The position numbers were made by a program, and so were the translations under genes. Below are positions 47,864 through 64,000 of a stretch of 64,000 bases of DNA, one piece after another (position 1 is the first letter of the stretch; the number at the start of each line of letters is the position of its first letter). The notes beneath the pieces were generated by a model. That model saw only the letters and a list, made by a program, of their open reading frames with translations, did no database searches and was not told the origin of the DNA. The DNA comes from Lucifuga dentata (lineage: Eukaryota; Chordata; Actinopteri; Ophidiiformes; Bythitidae): contig VXCM01000282.1 of the NCBI GenBank assembly GCA_014773175.1, forward strand, positions 1,038,453 to 1,102,452, written 5' to 3'.

Positions 47864-50800
47864 TCAGAAGCTGGTGATTAAGCTCATATCCACATCTATC
47901 TGAGGTATGTTGGCCAGCAGGTTGTCTTTGATTGGAGACATGGGTTCTTTCTTATGGGGAGTAATCTTCTGACTATCTCTGAAAAACAGAAAAGTTTGTG
48001 TGACTTTAAACTGACTTTAAACATATACATCCGCTATAAATGACACAAAATATTCATCCATTCTCTTTTACTTTTTGAAGCTAAAGTTCTTCCAGAGGTT
48101 GCTGATGGTTGCCTGGACACCAGGACTGTTTTCATTATTGGGGGATGCGGTTTTCTTTTCCGAACCCTGAGGCTTCTTCCTCAGTCCACTGGCTCTGGCT
48201 GGGGCTAATGCTCTGACTTTTGCTGTGTGACTCTGGCTGCTTGACTTCGGCCTCGGCAGACCTGCAACCTGCAGAGCAGAGCAGAGATGTGTAGAAGGAA
48301 CCAACAAAAGACAATTTGCTGCAGTCCAAAATGCTGTGATCTACAGTGTACAACTTCTAAGAGATGAACTGTTTGATTTGATTCATACATTTTTGCTTGT
48401 GGCCAGTACAGTGTCTAAAATTAATTTTAAGTACTTGTATGTTTAAAAGAGACTTGTATGAAATTAGTTTTGTGTTCCTCACTAATACACTCATACTCAA
48501 GTTCATATGAAGCGCAAGAAAATTCCAAATTACAGGTACTTTCAGATTCTGATTCAGTATTATTTAGTGTAACAGTCATGTTACTAAGTAGGCGATGTGA
48601 CTCCAAAAAAACATGGAAATTGTTCATGACAGCAACAGATGCAGTATATTATGGATGATGATGGTGGGCGAAAAAAAAATATCACAACACATGGGTAGTT
48701 ATATGTAGTATATATATGTAATGTATATATTGGAACCACATATTGTAATTCTATATTTCCATAATCAAGAACACTGACTAGCTAATAGCTGTTATTTCAA
48801 GGAAGGCGTTGCATAATGATAAATAGGTCTTCCTGTGACACAAACACACCTTTGATCTCACCATACTGGATTTCTTATGTGCTTCAACTGAGTGTGTAGG
48901 ACTCTGGTCGCCCTCTGAATCTTTGCTTGAATTCATTTCCTGAGGAAGCAGATAAAAGAAGTTTCATACACATAATACACCAAAATAACTTCTTCAGACC
49001 CACTCACAAGCCATGAAACTCTGATAACGATGTGTGAAAGGTGACCACACCCACAACAGAGACAAGGGTACTTATAAAGAAGCGAGATCTCTCTTATCGT
49101 ACAGATGCATTCTCCCCCTGGTAGGAAGGTGATGAGGAGGGGAAGCAGTGGGTGCCGTCTTCCTCTTTGTGGCAGGAAGTGGCAGGCTGGGACTGAGAGA
49201 AGTAAGCACTATCCTGAGAGGGAGGGGAGTCTGGGAGGTTGTCCTTGTCCTCTGAGTTCTTGTCCATGGTGGACAGATATGGAGGAGGCATGGTTTGAGG
49301 TGATCTCGGAGTCTCTGCACACAAGGAGAAAGTCTCCTTTTTATACTGAAACTGCTGCAGGGCGGACAGGCCTGATGTTGACTTTGGGGTTCCCGGTCGT
49401 TCAGTCGAGGAGGAAGTGCCTGACCAGCAAAACACCCTGAGGCCCTGGCTGGTCGAAGATGGAGAGGGGGTGCTTGGTGACGGAGGAGGGCTGTGGGACT
49501 CCATAGATGGGACCTCAGGACCATCGCTGTCACTGGTGTGGATGCTGGGAGGGAACTTGTCAGGAGTGTGACTCTGAGCTAAATCATCCTGGGTCAATGT
49601 TTTATTGCTCAGACTGGCTGGTGAGCAGGAAGTGCTGAAGAACCTGAAACAGGAAGAACACATCCAGTTTATATCCAGTTTTTATCTTATTGAGGCTGCA
49701 GCTTCATCATCATGGCCAAGATGATTATCCTATTTAGTTTGCCAAGTACTGAGGTTGCAAATATTGACCCTGGTTAAAGTGAACAAAATGAGTATTTCTC
49801 ACATTTCTCAGCAGCTGGAAAGTTTTAATCAGTACATTGCTAATTTTATGGTCCGTAGTTTCAACATTTACATAGCTAATTACAACTGCATCATTAAGTC
49901 ACAGTGTCTTAGGCAAAAACTAAAGCCACAGTATTTCCAAATGTCAGATAAGGATTCACTTGCTGGAACTGAAATATTTTCAGGGTTTCTATCATTATTT
50001 CCCTGATGTCAAACAAATAAAAATCTGTGATATATATAATTTTCCACATTGTCTCTAATTCATGTCTGGATGAAGCATTTCACTCCTACAGAATGTATCT
50101 GTCAAACTACATAATCATCAAATCTGCTTCTATCCTCGTGCTTTCACCTGCTGCGTGTAGCTTGATCGTCGTCTTCTTCAGCATCCCGGTTCCTCCTCTG
50201 CAGCCGGGTAGCAAAGCAGTTGAGTGGGCGGGGCTTAGCAGTAAAGGTTGGCCTGTCTGACTGCTCTTCTGGCCTGGAGCGCTTCTGGATGGAGGAGGAG
50301 TACTGCTGCAGCACCTCCTGGTCTGATGTACTGGAGTCTATGGGAGGATGGAAACTTAAAAAGTCATATGTGCCAGACTGCATGTTGTCTAAACAACTAA
50401 TAAATGACTTATTAATTTCTTTGTCGCATTAGGCTAAACACTGCTGTTGTTATTACCCCCTCTGTTTTATTTTCATCTAGACTCTGTTTTTCTTTGTGGT
50501 ATCTTGTTGCAGTTTCTCTACAGTGACCATTTCGTCTGTAAAAAGGCCTTAAAAACAAGTCAGTAATGAGCACAAACTAAAACTACCACTTGTTTATATC
50601 AAGTTATGTTTATCCCCGTGATATTTTAAATGTGTTTAGTGAACATTCTCTATGATGAGTTGAAATTCCCTATCTATGTGTTCTAAATCTAAAGCAGCTC
50701 AAAGATATATTAATGACTGTATTAAAAAAAAGCATGTAGCGCCACTGACTTTTTTTTTTTTTTAGACTGAATTAAAATTAACAACTGACAAAAACACAGC

Positions 50801-53800
50801 ATGTTAACAGCTCACCTTCTCTTGGTCTTTTCACTTGCAGCTCCCTGCTGGAAAGCTGGAGCCCATCTAGGCTAACGACTCTTTCCTTCCCCCTGGTGGA
50901 GGGAGGCCTGTCAGGGGGGGCAGCAGGCTGGGGCAGGGCAGCAGAGTTTGTCTTGAAGGTTCCACTCCAGATACTGGGCTCAGTAGAGGCTGGAGCCTGG
51001 CTCCAGCTGCGACTTCGTGGTTTAGACAGCTATGGAGACATTTGCAAAGTTGTTATGTCATGTTTCATTCTGTTTGTTACAAAAATACTCTATATACTAT
51101 AGTGACTCAATCAAGATCTGATACCTGAATAAAGGGATTGTCAGGACTGAAGTTGTCAATTCTCTCCATGGTATTGATGTCCAAGTTCCCCAAGGCCATC
51201 TGCAAGCCTTTATCATCTCCTATATTGCTTGTTTCAGCATAATCAAGGATAGCATGTGGTGAAGAGCAAACTACACTTTCACACTTACAATTTCAAAAAC
51301 CAATATAACTGCAAATAGAGTTCACTAATCATGTTAAACACCCAGTATTAGAATAGCTATACTTAGACGAGCAGTTATAGAATATTATTGCTGGGGGCAG
51401 AGATCAGCAACTGTGGTCAACCATGGGCCACTTTTTCAATATTATTCATTAATCAATGTGATCCTTTGTGTTGTGATGATAAATAAAAGTCATTTTCATT
51501 CTGACCTACATATGAATTATAATTACTTAACTTATGAAACACAAGGCATTTGATAGTGCCCAGTAATGGGCACTATCAAATAGTGGAAAATTTCAGATTT
51601 CATTACCAAGCCAGAAGACTTTGGTGGAAAGCCTGATTTGGCCTAAGGGCCACTAGTCACTGACCCTGGTGTAGACATGCCCAACTGCAGCAACATCATT
51701 CCATTTACCATTTTAGGAAGCACTGGTTGGTCTTTCAGTTCTATAGTTTTATGTTTTGGAAAAAACATTCAGTGAGTCGTCATTTTTGTGTAAGCCCACA
51801 GAGACTTCAGCTTTATTGGGTGCTAGCAGCACCTCACTAAAGTTTGAAAAGCTAGGTTAGGTTCTAGGATACTGTCCAGCATAGCTGAGGGTAGTTGGGT
51901 CGATGTGTTCTGGGTACGGGTTGAGCGGAACAACTTTTCTTTTGACAGGATCAAAGACCAGCTGGTAGAGGAAGGTGTTGTTCGCTTTGACAAAGCCTTC
52001 AACATATTCTTCTGGGACAACTAGATTCATCTTAAGGTACTGGCCCATCTTTCTGATCACCTAACAAGAACAAAGAGGGATAACAACAAATAGTCTTCCA
52101 ATGGGACCATTATCATTTCTAAACCTGAAATTATCATTCTAACTACATAACCTCGCTTTGCAGTTTGCACATCATGGTCTCACCTTGAGGATATCAGGGT
52201 CTTTAGCCAATTTCAGCAGTTTACAGGCCTTTCCCAGGCCAATGCCATGCAGCGAGGCCAAATAGTCACAGCCAGACAGGATGCACATGTAGCGAAATTT
52301 CTCCTCTGTGAAAACATTCCCCAGTAATCGACAGCGGCCCAGATTATTCTGATCGATCTCCAAGCCATTTCCCTGCTTGTCCATTTTGAGGATTACCTGC
52401 ATGTGATTAAGAAAGCATGTTGTTTATGAGTTGCAGGCATCGTTAGCCCACATGTGAAAGCTGCACTGCTGAGCTCTGTTGGCTCATGAGGCATTTTCTT
52501 TGTCTCCCTAACACCAAAGTAGTGGTTTCAATTTCCCCATTCCTCAGCTGTTTTACATAGAGATGTGACTACACAGAATTACACAGCTGGCAAAACAGCC
52601 CAAGAATTTTTTTTTTTTTTTTTTTTGTACTGTAAATACCTTTTTACAGCCAAATGCCAGCAGGTCTGAGTCCTCCGTGATGACAGCCTGGGCTAAACCA
52701 GATTTAGTGAGGAAAGCGAGTTGTGCATCAGCCTCGTGCGGAGCCACAACACAGTCCACCTGTCTTGACCGTGCAGCCTGGTCGAAGGTAACTTCATTAA
52801 AAAAACATTCCCTATTATGTGTCATTTCCCTAAAATGCAACACTGCAGAGGGTTTAAAACAAGACACAGAAAAGGGCACCAGATAACATATCTGTCTGTT
52901 TTGGAAAGCTAAATTATACAACTTTAGATCTTTTTAATGCTACTAAGGTTAACTTACTTTGTTCTGCTTTGTTGTACTTTGTTTAATTTAAGGCCTATTT
53001 GAAAACCAAAATGTGGAATTAAGGACAAACTAAGCAAAGATAACTAACCCTCCTGTCTTGTCATTACATGGCAATAATGTAAGATGTCTAACCAAGGATT
53101 TAATCATTTAGGTCATTTAATTCACTTTTGTTGGACATGTGGACAGCACTCTGACAGAAGAGATTTCCTAACCTTAATAAGGTTATGAGCCATGGATGGG
53201 GTGATGTTAACACAGCGGGTAAAACAGTCTCTGGCCTCTGAGAGTTTGCCCTCACGCAGCAGCTGTCGGCCTTTTTGAAGGTTGGCCTCTCGACGACTGG
53301 AAGATACATGAATTCAACAAAAAAAACAGTAGTTCATTAAATTTCTTTTTCCACCAGAATATTTTTAATGCCAGTTAGAGTGAAATGCAAATCACGTTTT
53401 AAGCCAGATTCATGAAAAATGAAAGAAATATGTTTTTTTTGATTGTAATTAAAAGACTAACGCTGATATGTACAAAGAGACGAATGACTCCCTCTTCTGT
53501 AAATCACAGCTTCACGGCATGTGTTTATGACATCACGGTAACACTTTGTGGAGCTGCTGCTCTGAAAATGGATTCGTGGGGACTGAGTGGAGTTGGTGTG
53601 AGAGAAAAGCAGAGCTGGTGGAAGTTTGACAGCAATGTTCGCAGATGTCACAGTCTCTCCCATTTATTGAAAGTTATTCCAGTATATTTAATGTATCCCT
53701 CAAACCACTTGCCTTCATTCTATCCGAAATGTGCACATTGATTCCGATCCTCAAAACGACGGCTTGTCCTGGACCTGTAAATTAATTTAGCTGCTTATAT

Positions 53801-55015
53801 TTTTTCCCCGAATGAATATCTGGTCGCTATCCCATCGCAAATGAATTGAAGCCACCCAAATCTGACAAGCGAGAAAACTCCAGCCTTTCTCAACAAATAG
53901 ACTTTGGGTGGAGTGTCACTTTAAACCAACAACCTGCACCACACGTCTGTGGATGTTAAGTCTGTCCTGCATACAAGTCTGCACATTCCTCGCTGCATAA
54001 ACAATGTTGCTCTGTTGGTGCTTTGGAATGTGGTTCTTCCAACGAACGAGCATTGTTGTCAGGTGTGAAAAACACTGCTTTATTGTGTTTGGTGCAAAAC
54101 TTCCAGTACTTTGCACAAACTCTGTCTACATATGGAATGATAATGTGTAATGGTTAGGTCACTTTCATTTAGTTAACCTTTAATCAGGTTAACAACAGAC
54201 TTTAAAATCCTGCCTTTGTTAGCTAACTTTTTTTCTTCAGTATTTGTTGACATATTTTCCACCTAGTGGTGTAAAATCCACATTACATTATTTAACTTAT
54301 TTTTTCTTCAGTATTTGTTGACACATTTTCCACCTAGTGATGTAAAATCCACATTACATTATTTAACTTCAGGCCAAACCTTTTCAAAAATTCACAAATT
54401 TAACAACATTATATAAATGGGAAATTATACACAGAACAACTCTGCGAGGGAAACAACGTGAATTCTCTTTTAGTGTAGATTTTGAGGTTTTAGAAAAGGG
54501 CTGTCCAGGAGGACACAGAGACAACCTGCACACAAAAGTATAGACACACACACACACAGCCAGCAAATCCTCTAAAAAAAAATACTCACTCTCTACGAGC
54601 TTTTTCCACCTCTTGTTTAGAAGGCAGATTGCGTCCATCAAATACCAGAATTGGCTTCACATTAAAATTCAGCAGCATGTCCACAAATTTCATGCAGTAC
54701 CAGACATACCTAAGATTGGATAAATAAAAACACCAGGATCATTTCTGGACCTTCAAAAGTTATTTCAACTAAATTTCAAATTAATTTTTTCTTTAACTAT
54801 TTCTGCTCAACTTCTCTCAACAGTTTTTCCATGCAAGTAGAATAAAATCCTTACTGATCAGTTGGTTCTCCTTTAGCAAGCTTCTCAGCACATGAAAATG
54901 CTCCTTTATGCAGCCAACAGTACGTGTCCACAGCCACAGTCTGTCCTTTGTATTTTTTCACATTAATAGGTTCTGCTGCATCTTTGATGAACTGCAGCAA
55001 CCCAGGGATTCCCAT
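47864..55015 (-). CDS. exo1: EXO1, exonuclease 1 (5'-3' exonuclease and flap endonuclease)
   Basis: EXO1 excises DNA in mismatch repair and resects double-strand breaks. Thirteen coding exons, all phase-consistent: 55015-54855, 54709-54590, 53296-53173, 52777-52640, 52396-52184, 52060-51873, 51227-51125, 51029-50816, 50337-50148, 49643-49103, 48939-48862, 48268-48072 and 47978-47864. They give 793 residues against 846 in human. The XPG-N region starts [13 protein letters not shown]. The metal-binding acids are D30, D78, E150, D152, D171, D173 and D225, the same numbers as in human. The XPG-I block is [10 protein letters not shown] with [11 protein letters not shown]. The helix-two-turn-helix region ([20 protein letters not shown]) follows. 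The long C-terminal tail is Ser/Pro-rich and ends with [23 protein letters not shown] and PMSPIKDN, known conserved points; the last residues of the mammalian tail are missing. Two joins are weak: the donor after 49103 is GTACGA and the acceptor before 51227 lacks a good pyrimidine tract. Confidence 0.94.
51398..51675. mobile_element. hAT-like MITE in an EXO1 intron
   Basis: The left end GATCAGCAACTGTGGTCAACC and the reverse complement of the right end (GGGTCAGTGACTAGTGGCCC) are similar inverted ends of the kind seen in fish hAT-type nonautonomous elements. A perfect hairpin with 15-bp arms lies inside (51548-51562 and 51567-51581, 4-nt loop). No coding content. It sits between the coding exons ending at 51227 and 51873. 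Confidence 0.5.
54229..54370. repeat. 71-bp tandem duplication in an EXO1 intron
   Basis: 54229-54299 and 54300-54370 differ at only three positions (for example CATATT/CACATT and AGTGGTG/AGTGATG). No N lies between them, so a real, fairly recent duplication is likely. It is in the intron between coding exons 2 and 3. Confidence 0.9.
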
Positions 55016-56001
55016 TTTGGATGCTGGTCTGAGCCCAAATGATTCTGACCTATCAAATGAAAGTTTAAATGCTTGATCATAAATTGGTGACATTTTCAAA
55101 AATAAAGACTGAACTGGAAGAAAAATTATATCCACTGCCCAAAATGTACATTTCCCAGGGGATGTTTTGAAGTATAAAGTAGGCCTACTTTGCGATTATG
55201 TTCAGGAAATTGTTTTTATTGTTTTTTTTTTTTTTTAATTTTATAGTTCAATATAATACTAAGTCCATTCATTGTGATATGCTTATGTTTGACATATAAG
55301 AAATAAAGAACCATATTTCTATCTTAATGATCTTCAACTGAACTTAAATTTGCCTACATTCAACTCACCTATGAGAAAGGAGCCCTTCTTTTTATTTGCA
55401 TACATGAACAAATACGTGTAACAGAAACTCTATTTCAAATACTTATTTTGCATGCGTTGAAAATGCACTTGACTAAAGCCCAAAATCTGAGCTTTTTTGC
55501 CGCTTATTTCTACATGATATGACTGATTATTAACTTTAAAACTGTGTTATGCTGTTATCAATAGCCATGACTTCATAAGGTTAGATAAGGTTACTGTTTT
55601 GGAAGTGTATATACCTGTTTACAACACAGTTTTAAGAATTTGTAAAAGGCATAGAACATTGTAAGTTAAGACCTGTGTATTTTTGTTGACAGTGAAAGCA
55701 ACATTAAACCGCCATTTTTATAATTTTTTCGATATACTTACAGGAACGACGCCGAGTAGCAATTAACTCGTAAATGTACTTCATAATCGCATTAACGTCT
55801 CTTTTCAATATAGCTTGAAGTCATAAACTAATCTTTTGTACGGCCATTTCTATAAAATTAAGTGGACATTTTCTTAGCTCTAACTAACGGCGGTGACAGT
55901 CGTGTGCAAGGACTCAGAGAGAAGAACACAGACAAACCAAAGTGACACACAAACGCTAATTAGACACAACGTCAAACTATGAATGTTGAATCAAAACTCA
56001 C

Positions 56002-56060
56002 CTCTTTTTCTATTATTTTAATCCAGTAATAGTTGACTGTGGAAAAGCTGAAGTGAGTTT
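56002..56060 (-). other. exo1: Probable noncoding first exon of EXO1
   Basis: On the minus strand a good donor (AAAAAGAG followed by GTGAGTTTT) ends this segment at 56002. The first coding exon has an acceptor TTTGATAG before 55049, leaving 34 bp of 5' UTR (55016-55049). The upstream limit is a guess. Confidence 0.45.
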
Positions 56061-56866
56061 AGTTTTAGCGGCAAAAGAAGGCGTTCAGTAAAAGCTGCTT
56101 CTATTGGTCAGATAGACAGATGGGCGGGGTTACACGATGAAGAAACGGAAAAGGCAGTGCTTGTGAGCTCTCCTCCGGATGTTTGTCCACATTAAAATAA
56201 GTCTTATTTATTCTTATTCACATATTTTAAGAAAGATATTGATGTCAGTTGCAAGTTTTAATTGTTTCCCAGATACTGTCATTTATTTTGGAGCAGCTTT
56301 TTTTTTTTTTTTTTTTTTTTTTTTGTCGAACCATTCTGGAAACATTATTTGTGCTTGTATTACTAAGCATTTCCACGTCAAACAATGTTTATAAAATCAA
56401 TGCTTTTTTTTATAGACTGAGTATACTGGAAACAACCGAGTAATAGGCCTACATCTGAGTACATTTGGCTACAAATACACATCCAGCAAGCCGCTTCAGT
56501 GACATAAATTCAACTTTGAGAAAAATAAAATTTAAAAATATATATATTTATTTTATTCTTGTGTGTTAATAAATAAACAAACACATAAATAACAATTAAA
56601 ATATCAAAATCTTTAGGAGTTGAACTATATTCTCTCAAATATCTCGTATGTCTGAGCTTTATGGAGGAACCTGAATGCAGCATTAGACGTGTCTCATTTC
56701 CCAGCTTCCTCTGTACTTCCTGCTTCACCGCAGCAGTGGTACATGAAAACAAACTGCTGTAGTTTGTGATCATTGAGGGTGTTATTTATGCTTCCCGGCT
56801 TATTTCCGTTTCTTTAAATGTTATTTTATCGGACGTGAGTCGTGTGACAGTACATAATTAATAACA
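56061..56866. promoter_or_regulatory. Divergent EXO1 / YIPF4 promoter region
   Basis: EXO1 reads left and YIPF4 right from this 0.8-kb spacer. Near the EXO1 side are TTTTAGCGGCAAAA (56063-56076, E2F-like), ATTGG (56103-56107, a CCAAT box for the minus strand) and a GC box GGGCGGGG (56122-56129). Near the YIPF4 side TTATTTCCGTTTC (about 56800) resembles an ETS site. Between them is a long T run (56299-56324). Motif calls are by eye. Confidence 0.4.
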
Positions 56867-61165
<4,299 letters not shown>

Positions 61166-62847
61166 CTGGACAAGTTGGAACTGTGGACTTTTGATGGACA
61201 GTGACCCTGGAGCTTTGGGGGGAAAATCAAACTAACTAAAACCAGGATTTTTAAAAAGGTGTTTACTTCTTTTTCAAAATACTCAAATTCTAGACTTGGG
61301 GGATATTGAGAATTTATCAGTGTATATAGTTTTGTCCCTTTGGTCAATAAAAAAAAGCAAATGCTTTTACACTTTAAACCCCTGTATGCAGATTTGTAGT
61401 TCACCAATACAATGCTGTCCCTATATTCCTGTGTATTGTATAGTCTAAGATGATTGTACTTACTTCATGAAACTGGGGAGTAATCAAAGGCTTGTATAAG
61501 GATGATTTTTTTTTTTTTACTCTTTGTCCCATTGAAGAATGTGGTGCCAAATATTTGTGTATATGTTCATGATGATGTGAAGACTTGAGATTAGACACCA
61601 CCACCCAGACAGGAAGAAGGTTGAGAATAATAATATACATTGTTATGCACTGTAATGTGTTATGTCAATTTACAGTTTTATTTCTCAAGACATGTTTCTT
61701 AATATGTAAATTTCAGACTGAAGAAGCAGATCAACTGGGGCAGTTAGTCATGCATATATAAAAACTATTGTCTACTAAATGTGTGTTTTTTTGTTTTTTC
61801 TGCTCGCTCTCTACTGCTTTAAACTGTATGTAGGAAATCATTGTTGAATAATCGCTCTGTAATATTGGAGTATAGCAACAGCCAAGACTGGTTCAAAAGG
61901 TTAGCTACACAACAAAAATTAGGAAGGGACATGGTGGATTAAATCTTCAAAATACCTGCATCTAAGAGACTCAGGACTATTTCAGCTAGTTTAGGATAAT
62001 TAACATGTCAGTCATACAAGGGGCCACCTATTTTATGTCTTAAATTCTTCGGACAGTGTATTTTACCTTATAAAAATCAGAAATCAATACCACAACAGTA
62101 CAACTAAAATATGTAACTGTACACCAACAGTGCTTGCTGAAAGAGAAAAAATGTAAAGGAAGTATTTCACTTTTATTGACATAAGGAAGGGACTAGATAT
62201 GAGCAAACAGGACATGCATCCGAACCCTCAACATTAAAACACAGACTTGTCAACAAATGGAAAGTAAAGTTACTTATGACCTTATGACTTATCAACAGAC
62301 AGACAGAAAATAAAGTTACTGATGAGGGGGAACAAAAAAAAAAAAAANAAAAAAAAAAAAAAGGAAAGACGAAGAAAAAAGATAGAAACATACTTTGTAT
62401 GTGTGTGTATATGTTTGGACATAGTGTGTAAGGGTATGTGCAAAAAATACCTGTGTGTGAAGGTTGTATGGATTAATTTGAGGAGAAAAAGGAGAAAAAA
62501 TAAATAATAAAAATAATTTTACAGTGATAAAATCTGCAAATCCTTATAATCGAGAAGCTGCAACCAACCAATATTCTCCATATTTGATAAATTATAAACA
62601 ATAATTTTTAAAAAATCATAAATTTATATATATATATAAAATTATTATAACATTTGTTTGACACCAATACAAATCCTGCATATAAGTTGCTCGCCAGATG
62701 AGGGCGCTGCTGCAGCTCCTCTGTGCACAACACCCAAATTCCAGGGTGACGAAGAAGAACAAGTAAAACGTGTATCAGCTGAGCTGGCTGATGCGACACT
62801 CTAATCACAATTTATCTATTACGTGATTTTGCAGTATCAGTGCCGAA
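61166..62847. other. YIPF4 3' UTR and intergenic spacer to FAM98A
   Basis: It holds the YIPF4 polyadenylation signal (61346-61351), a T run (61507-61519), an A run with an N (62335-62362), a short AT run (62625-62638) and the presumed FAM98A promoter and 5' UTR. No other gene seen. Confidence 0.6.
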
Positions 62848-63700
62848 ATGGAGGATGAAATTCTTGTCTCTCTTGAAGATCTGGGGTAAGTCACAGCAAA
62901 CGATATATCTGCTGAATTAGGCAGACTGTATTGTAAAAGTGTAATTCCGACTACCAGCCTTGCATATCTTTCCTATTTTAGCCAACGCGATACAATTGGT
63001 TTTCCTTAAGGTTAGCTGAACTGCTAACTGCTAACGTTAGTTTCCTAGGTTAATGCAGATACCTGTTTCTGTACGTAATGGTGTTATTCACATACATAAA
63101 GAATTTGTACGCAAATTAAATCTCCGTTTAGTCTGCAATATTCTGCCCTGACAGGATTCACATCAGGATAACGTCATTACCAACACGTTCGCTTATCTAA
63201 CTCTTTGCTAATTAGGTGCTAATTACGTACATGCTGAAATTACCATTAGCTTCTGATAAATAGTTAACGCCACCATGTCTTGTATGTGCCGATAAGCAGA
63301 AATTGTTAAACGGGATGACTTCTGAATGTAGTTTGGTTGGACTGGTGAATGCTGCTCGTATGTGTCAACAAACCCCGAAGGCGCAGAGTCAAACATGGTT
63401 CCAGAAACCAAAGCAGGGCTTGATCTTTGCATCGCTTATCATCACTGCCAGGCTATACTGATAAGGGAAGCTAAACAGTCATGGCATTGATTGACAGAAT
63501 CAGTCACTTCATGTGAATTTGGTGATTTAGTGTAAGTTTGTTTGACTATAGGTACCAAGGCCCTCTGTTGGAGGAAGGGACCCTGGATTCTGCAATGGGC
63601 GGTGGGGCAGCTTCACCCGAGTTTACTAAACTCTGTGCCTGGGTTGTCTCGGAGCTTCGACTCTACTGCAAGCTGGAGGAGAATGTCCATGCCACCAACT
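62848..63700 (+). CDS. fam98a: FAM98A-like gene, first two coding exons (partial)
   Basis: FAM98 proteins are RNA-associated: FAM98A and FAM98B occur in tRNA-ligase and PRMT1/DDX1-containing complexes (family knowledge). Exon 1 is 62848-62885 (MEDEILVSLEDLG, phase 2, donor GTAAGT). Exon 2 is 63552-63700 (acceptor ACTATAG, donor GTGAGA, phase 1). Together they give 62 residues containing the N-terminal FAM98 block: YQGPLLEEGTLDSA, SPEFTKLCAWVVSELRLYC and KLEENVHATN. SPEFTKLCAW and the CKLEENV stretch are closer to FAM98A than to FAM98B. The remaining exons lie past the window end. The reading frame that continues into the intron after 63700 is not coding. Confidence 0.87.
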
Positions 63701-64000
63701 GTGAGACATTTTATTTTATATGTACAGTAAGTGAAGGTGACATGCAAAAAAAAAAATAAATAAAATTTAGAGGACAACAGTGAAAAGTGACAGAGTAACA
63801 TATGTTCAAGTTCTGCTGGCCACAGAGCATCTTCAGTGGAGGAGATAGGGGTTAGATATGTTGCTTAAAGATAGCCCAGTGATGGAAATGAGGTAAGGGC
63901 AAATGTTTAATTTTCACCTCCCCCTCCCACAGTCAGCCTCCCCATACAGGGATCAAACCAGCAACGCTTTGGTCACAGGTATTGTTTTTTTTTTTTTTAA
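63701..64000 (+). other. FAM98A intron 2 (part)
   Basis: No match to the next FAM98 exon. The phrase CCATACAGGGATCAAACCAGCAACGCTTTGGTCACAGG (63941-63979 region) has the look of a fish interspersed repeat end, and the window ends in a T run. Confidence 0.5.

Noticed and set aside
49072..49533. 153-codon minus-strand frame overlapping the EXO1 tail exon
   Set aside because: It is in a different frame from the EXO1 exon, which matches the family ([28 protein letters not shown]).
63933..63979. Possible third FAM98A exon after CCCTCCCACAG
   Set aside because: The translation has no similarity to the expected FAM98 segment and the text resembles an interspersed-repeat end.

Overview
The window is a piece of a vertebrate, almost certainly ray-finned fish, nuclear genome. 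It has AT-rich intergenic DNA, GT-AG introns of 0.1 to 11 kb, abundant CA/TG, AT and TATG microsatellites, fish-type interspersed repeats, and vertebrate-specific genes whose proteins match known families exon by exon. Nothing suggests a bacterial, viral or plasmid origin, and I found no operon, CRISPR array or tRNA/rRNA gene. The scattered single N bases and one 118-base N block mark it as a draft assembly.

Layout. (1) 1-20192, minus strand: the 5' half of PDZD8 (SMP lipid-transfer and tether protein); three coding exons are visible and the rest lies beyond position 1. (2) 20193-23118: head-to-head intergenic region with a decayed LTR-retrotransposon piece. (3) 23119-32638, plus: EDARADD, the death-domain adaptor of the ectodysplasin receptor, six coding exons. 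(4) 33941-39039, minus: an AHNAK-family gene with a PDZ domain split over two exons and one 3.8-kb repeat-coding last exon, tail-to-tail with EDARADD. (5) 39040-47863: gene-poor DNA. (6) 47864-55015 (noncoding first exon near 56 kb), minus: EXO1, thirteen coding exons, with all seven catalytic acidic residues. (7) 56867-61165, plus: YIPF4, a five-pass Golgi/ER membrane protein, six exons, divergent from EXO1 with under 1 kb between them. (8) 62848 to the window end, plus: the first two coding exons of a FAM98 gene, best match FAM98A.

The genes do not form a pathway: they cover lipid transfer at membrane contacts, ectodermal-organ NF-kB signalling, a cytoskeleton/membrane scaffold, mismatch and double-strand-break repair, Golgi membrane traffic, and an RNA-associated protein. 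The clearest non-genic signals are a repeated MITE-like element with long terminal inverted repeats, a recent RTE-like LINE insertion with an intact 14-bp target duplication, several perfect palindromes inside introns, and three perfect 61-67 bp tandem copies separated by one N that look like assembly joins. I did not find convincing evidence of a new biological system. The least ordinary gene is the compact AHNAK-like gene, whose start codon may be the last codon of its own 5' exon.
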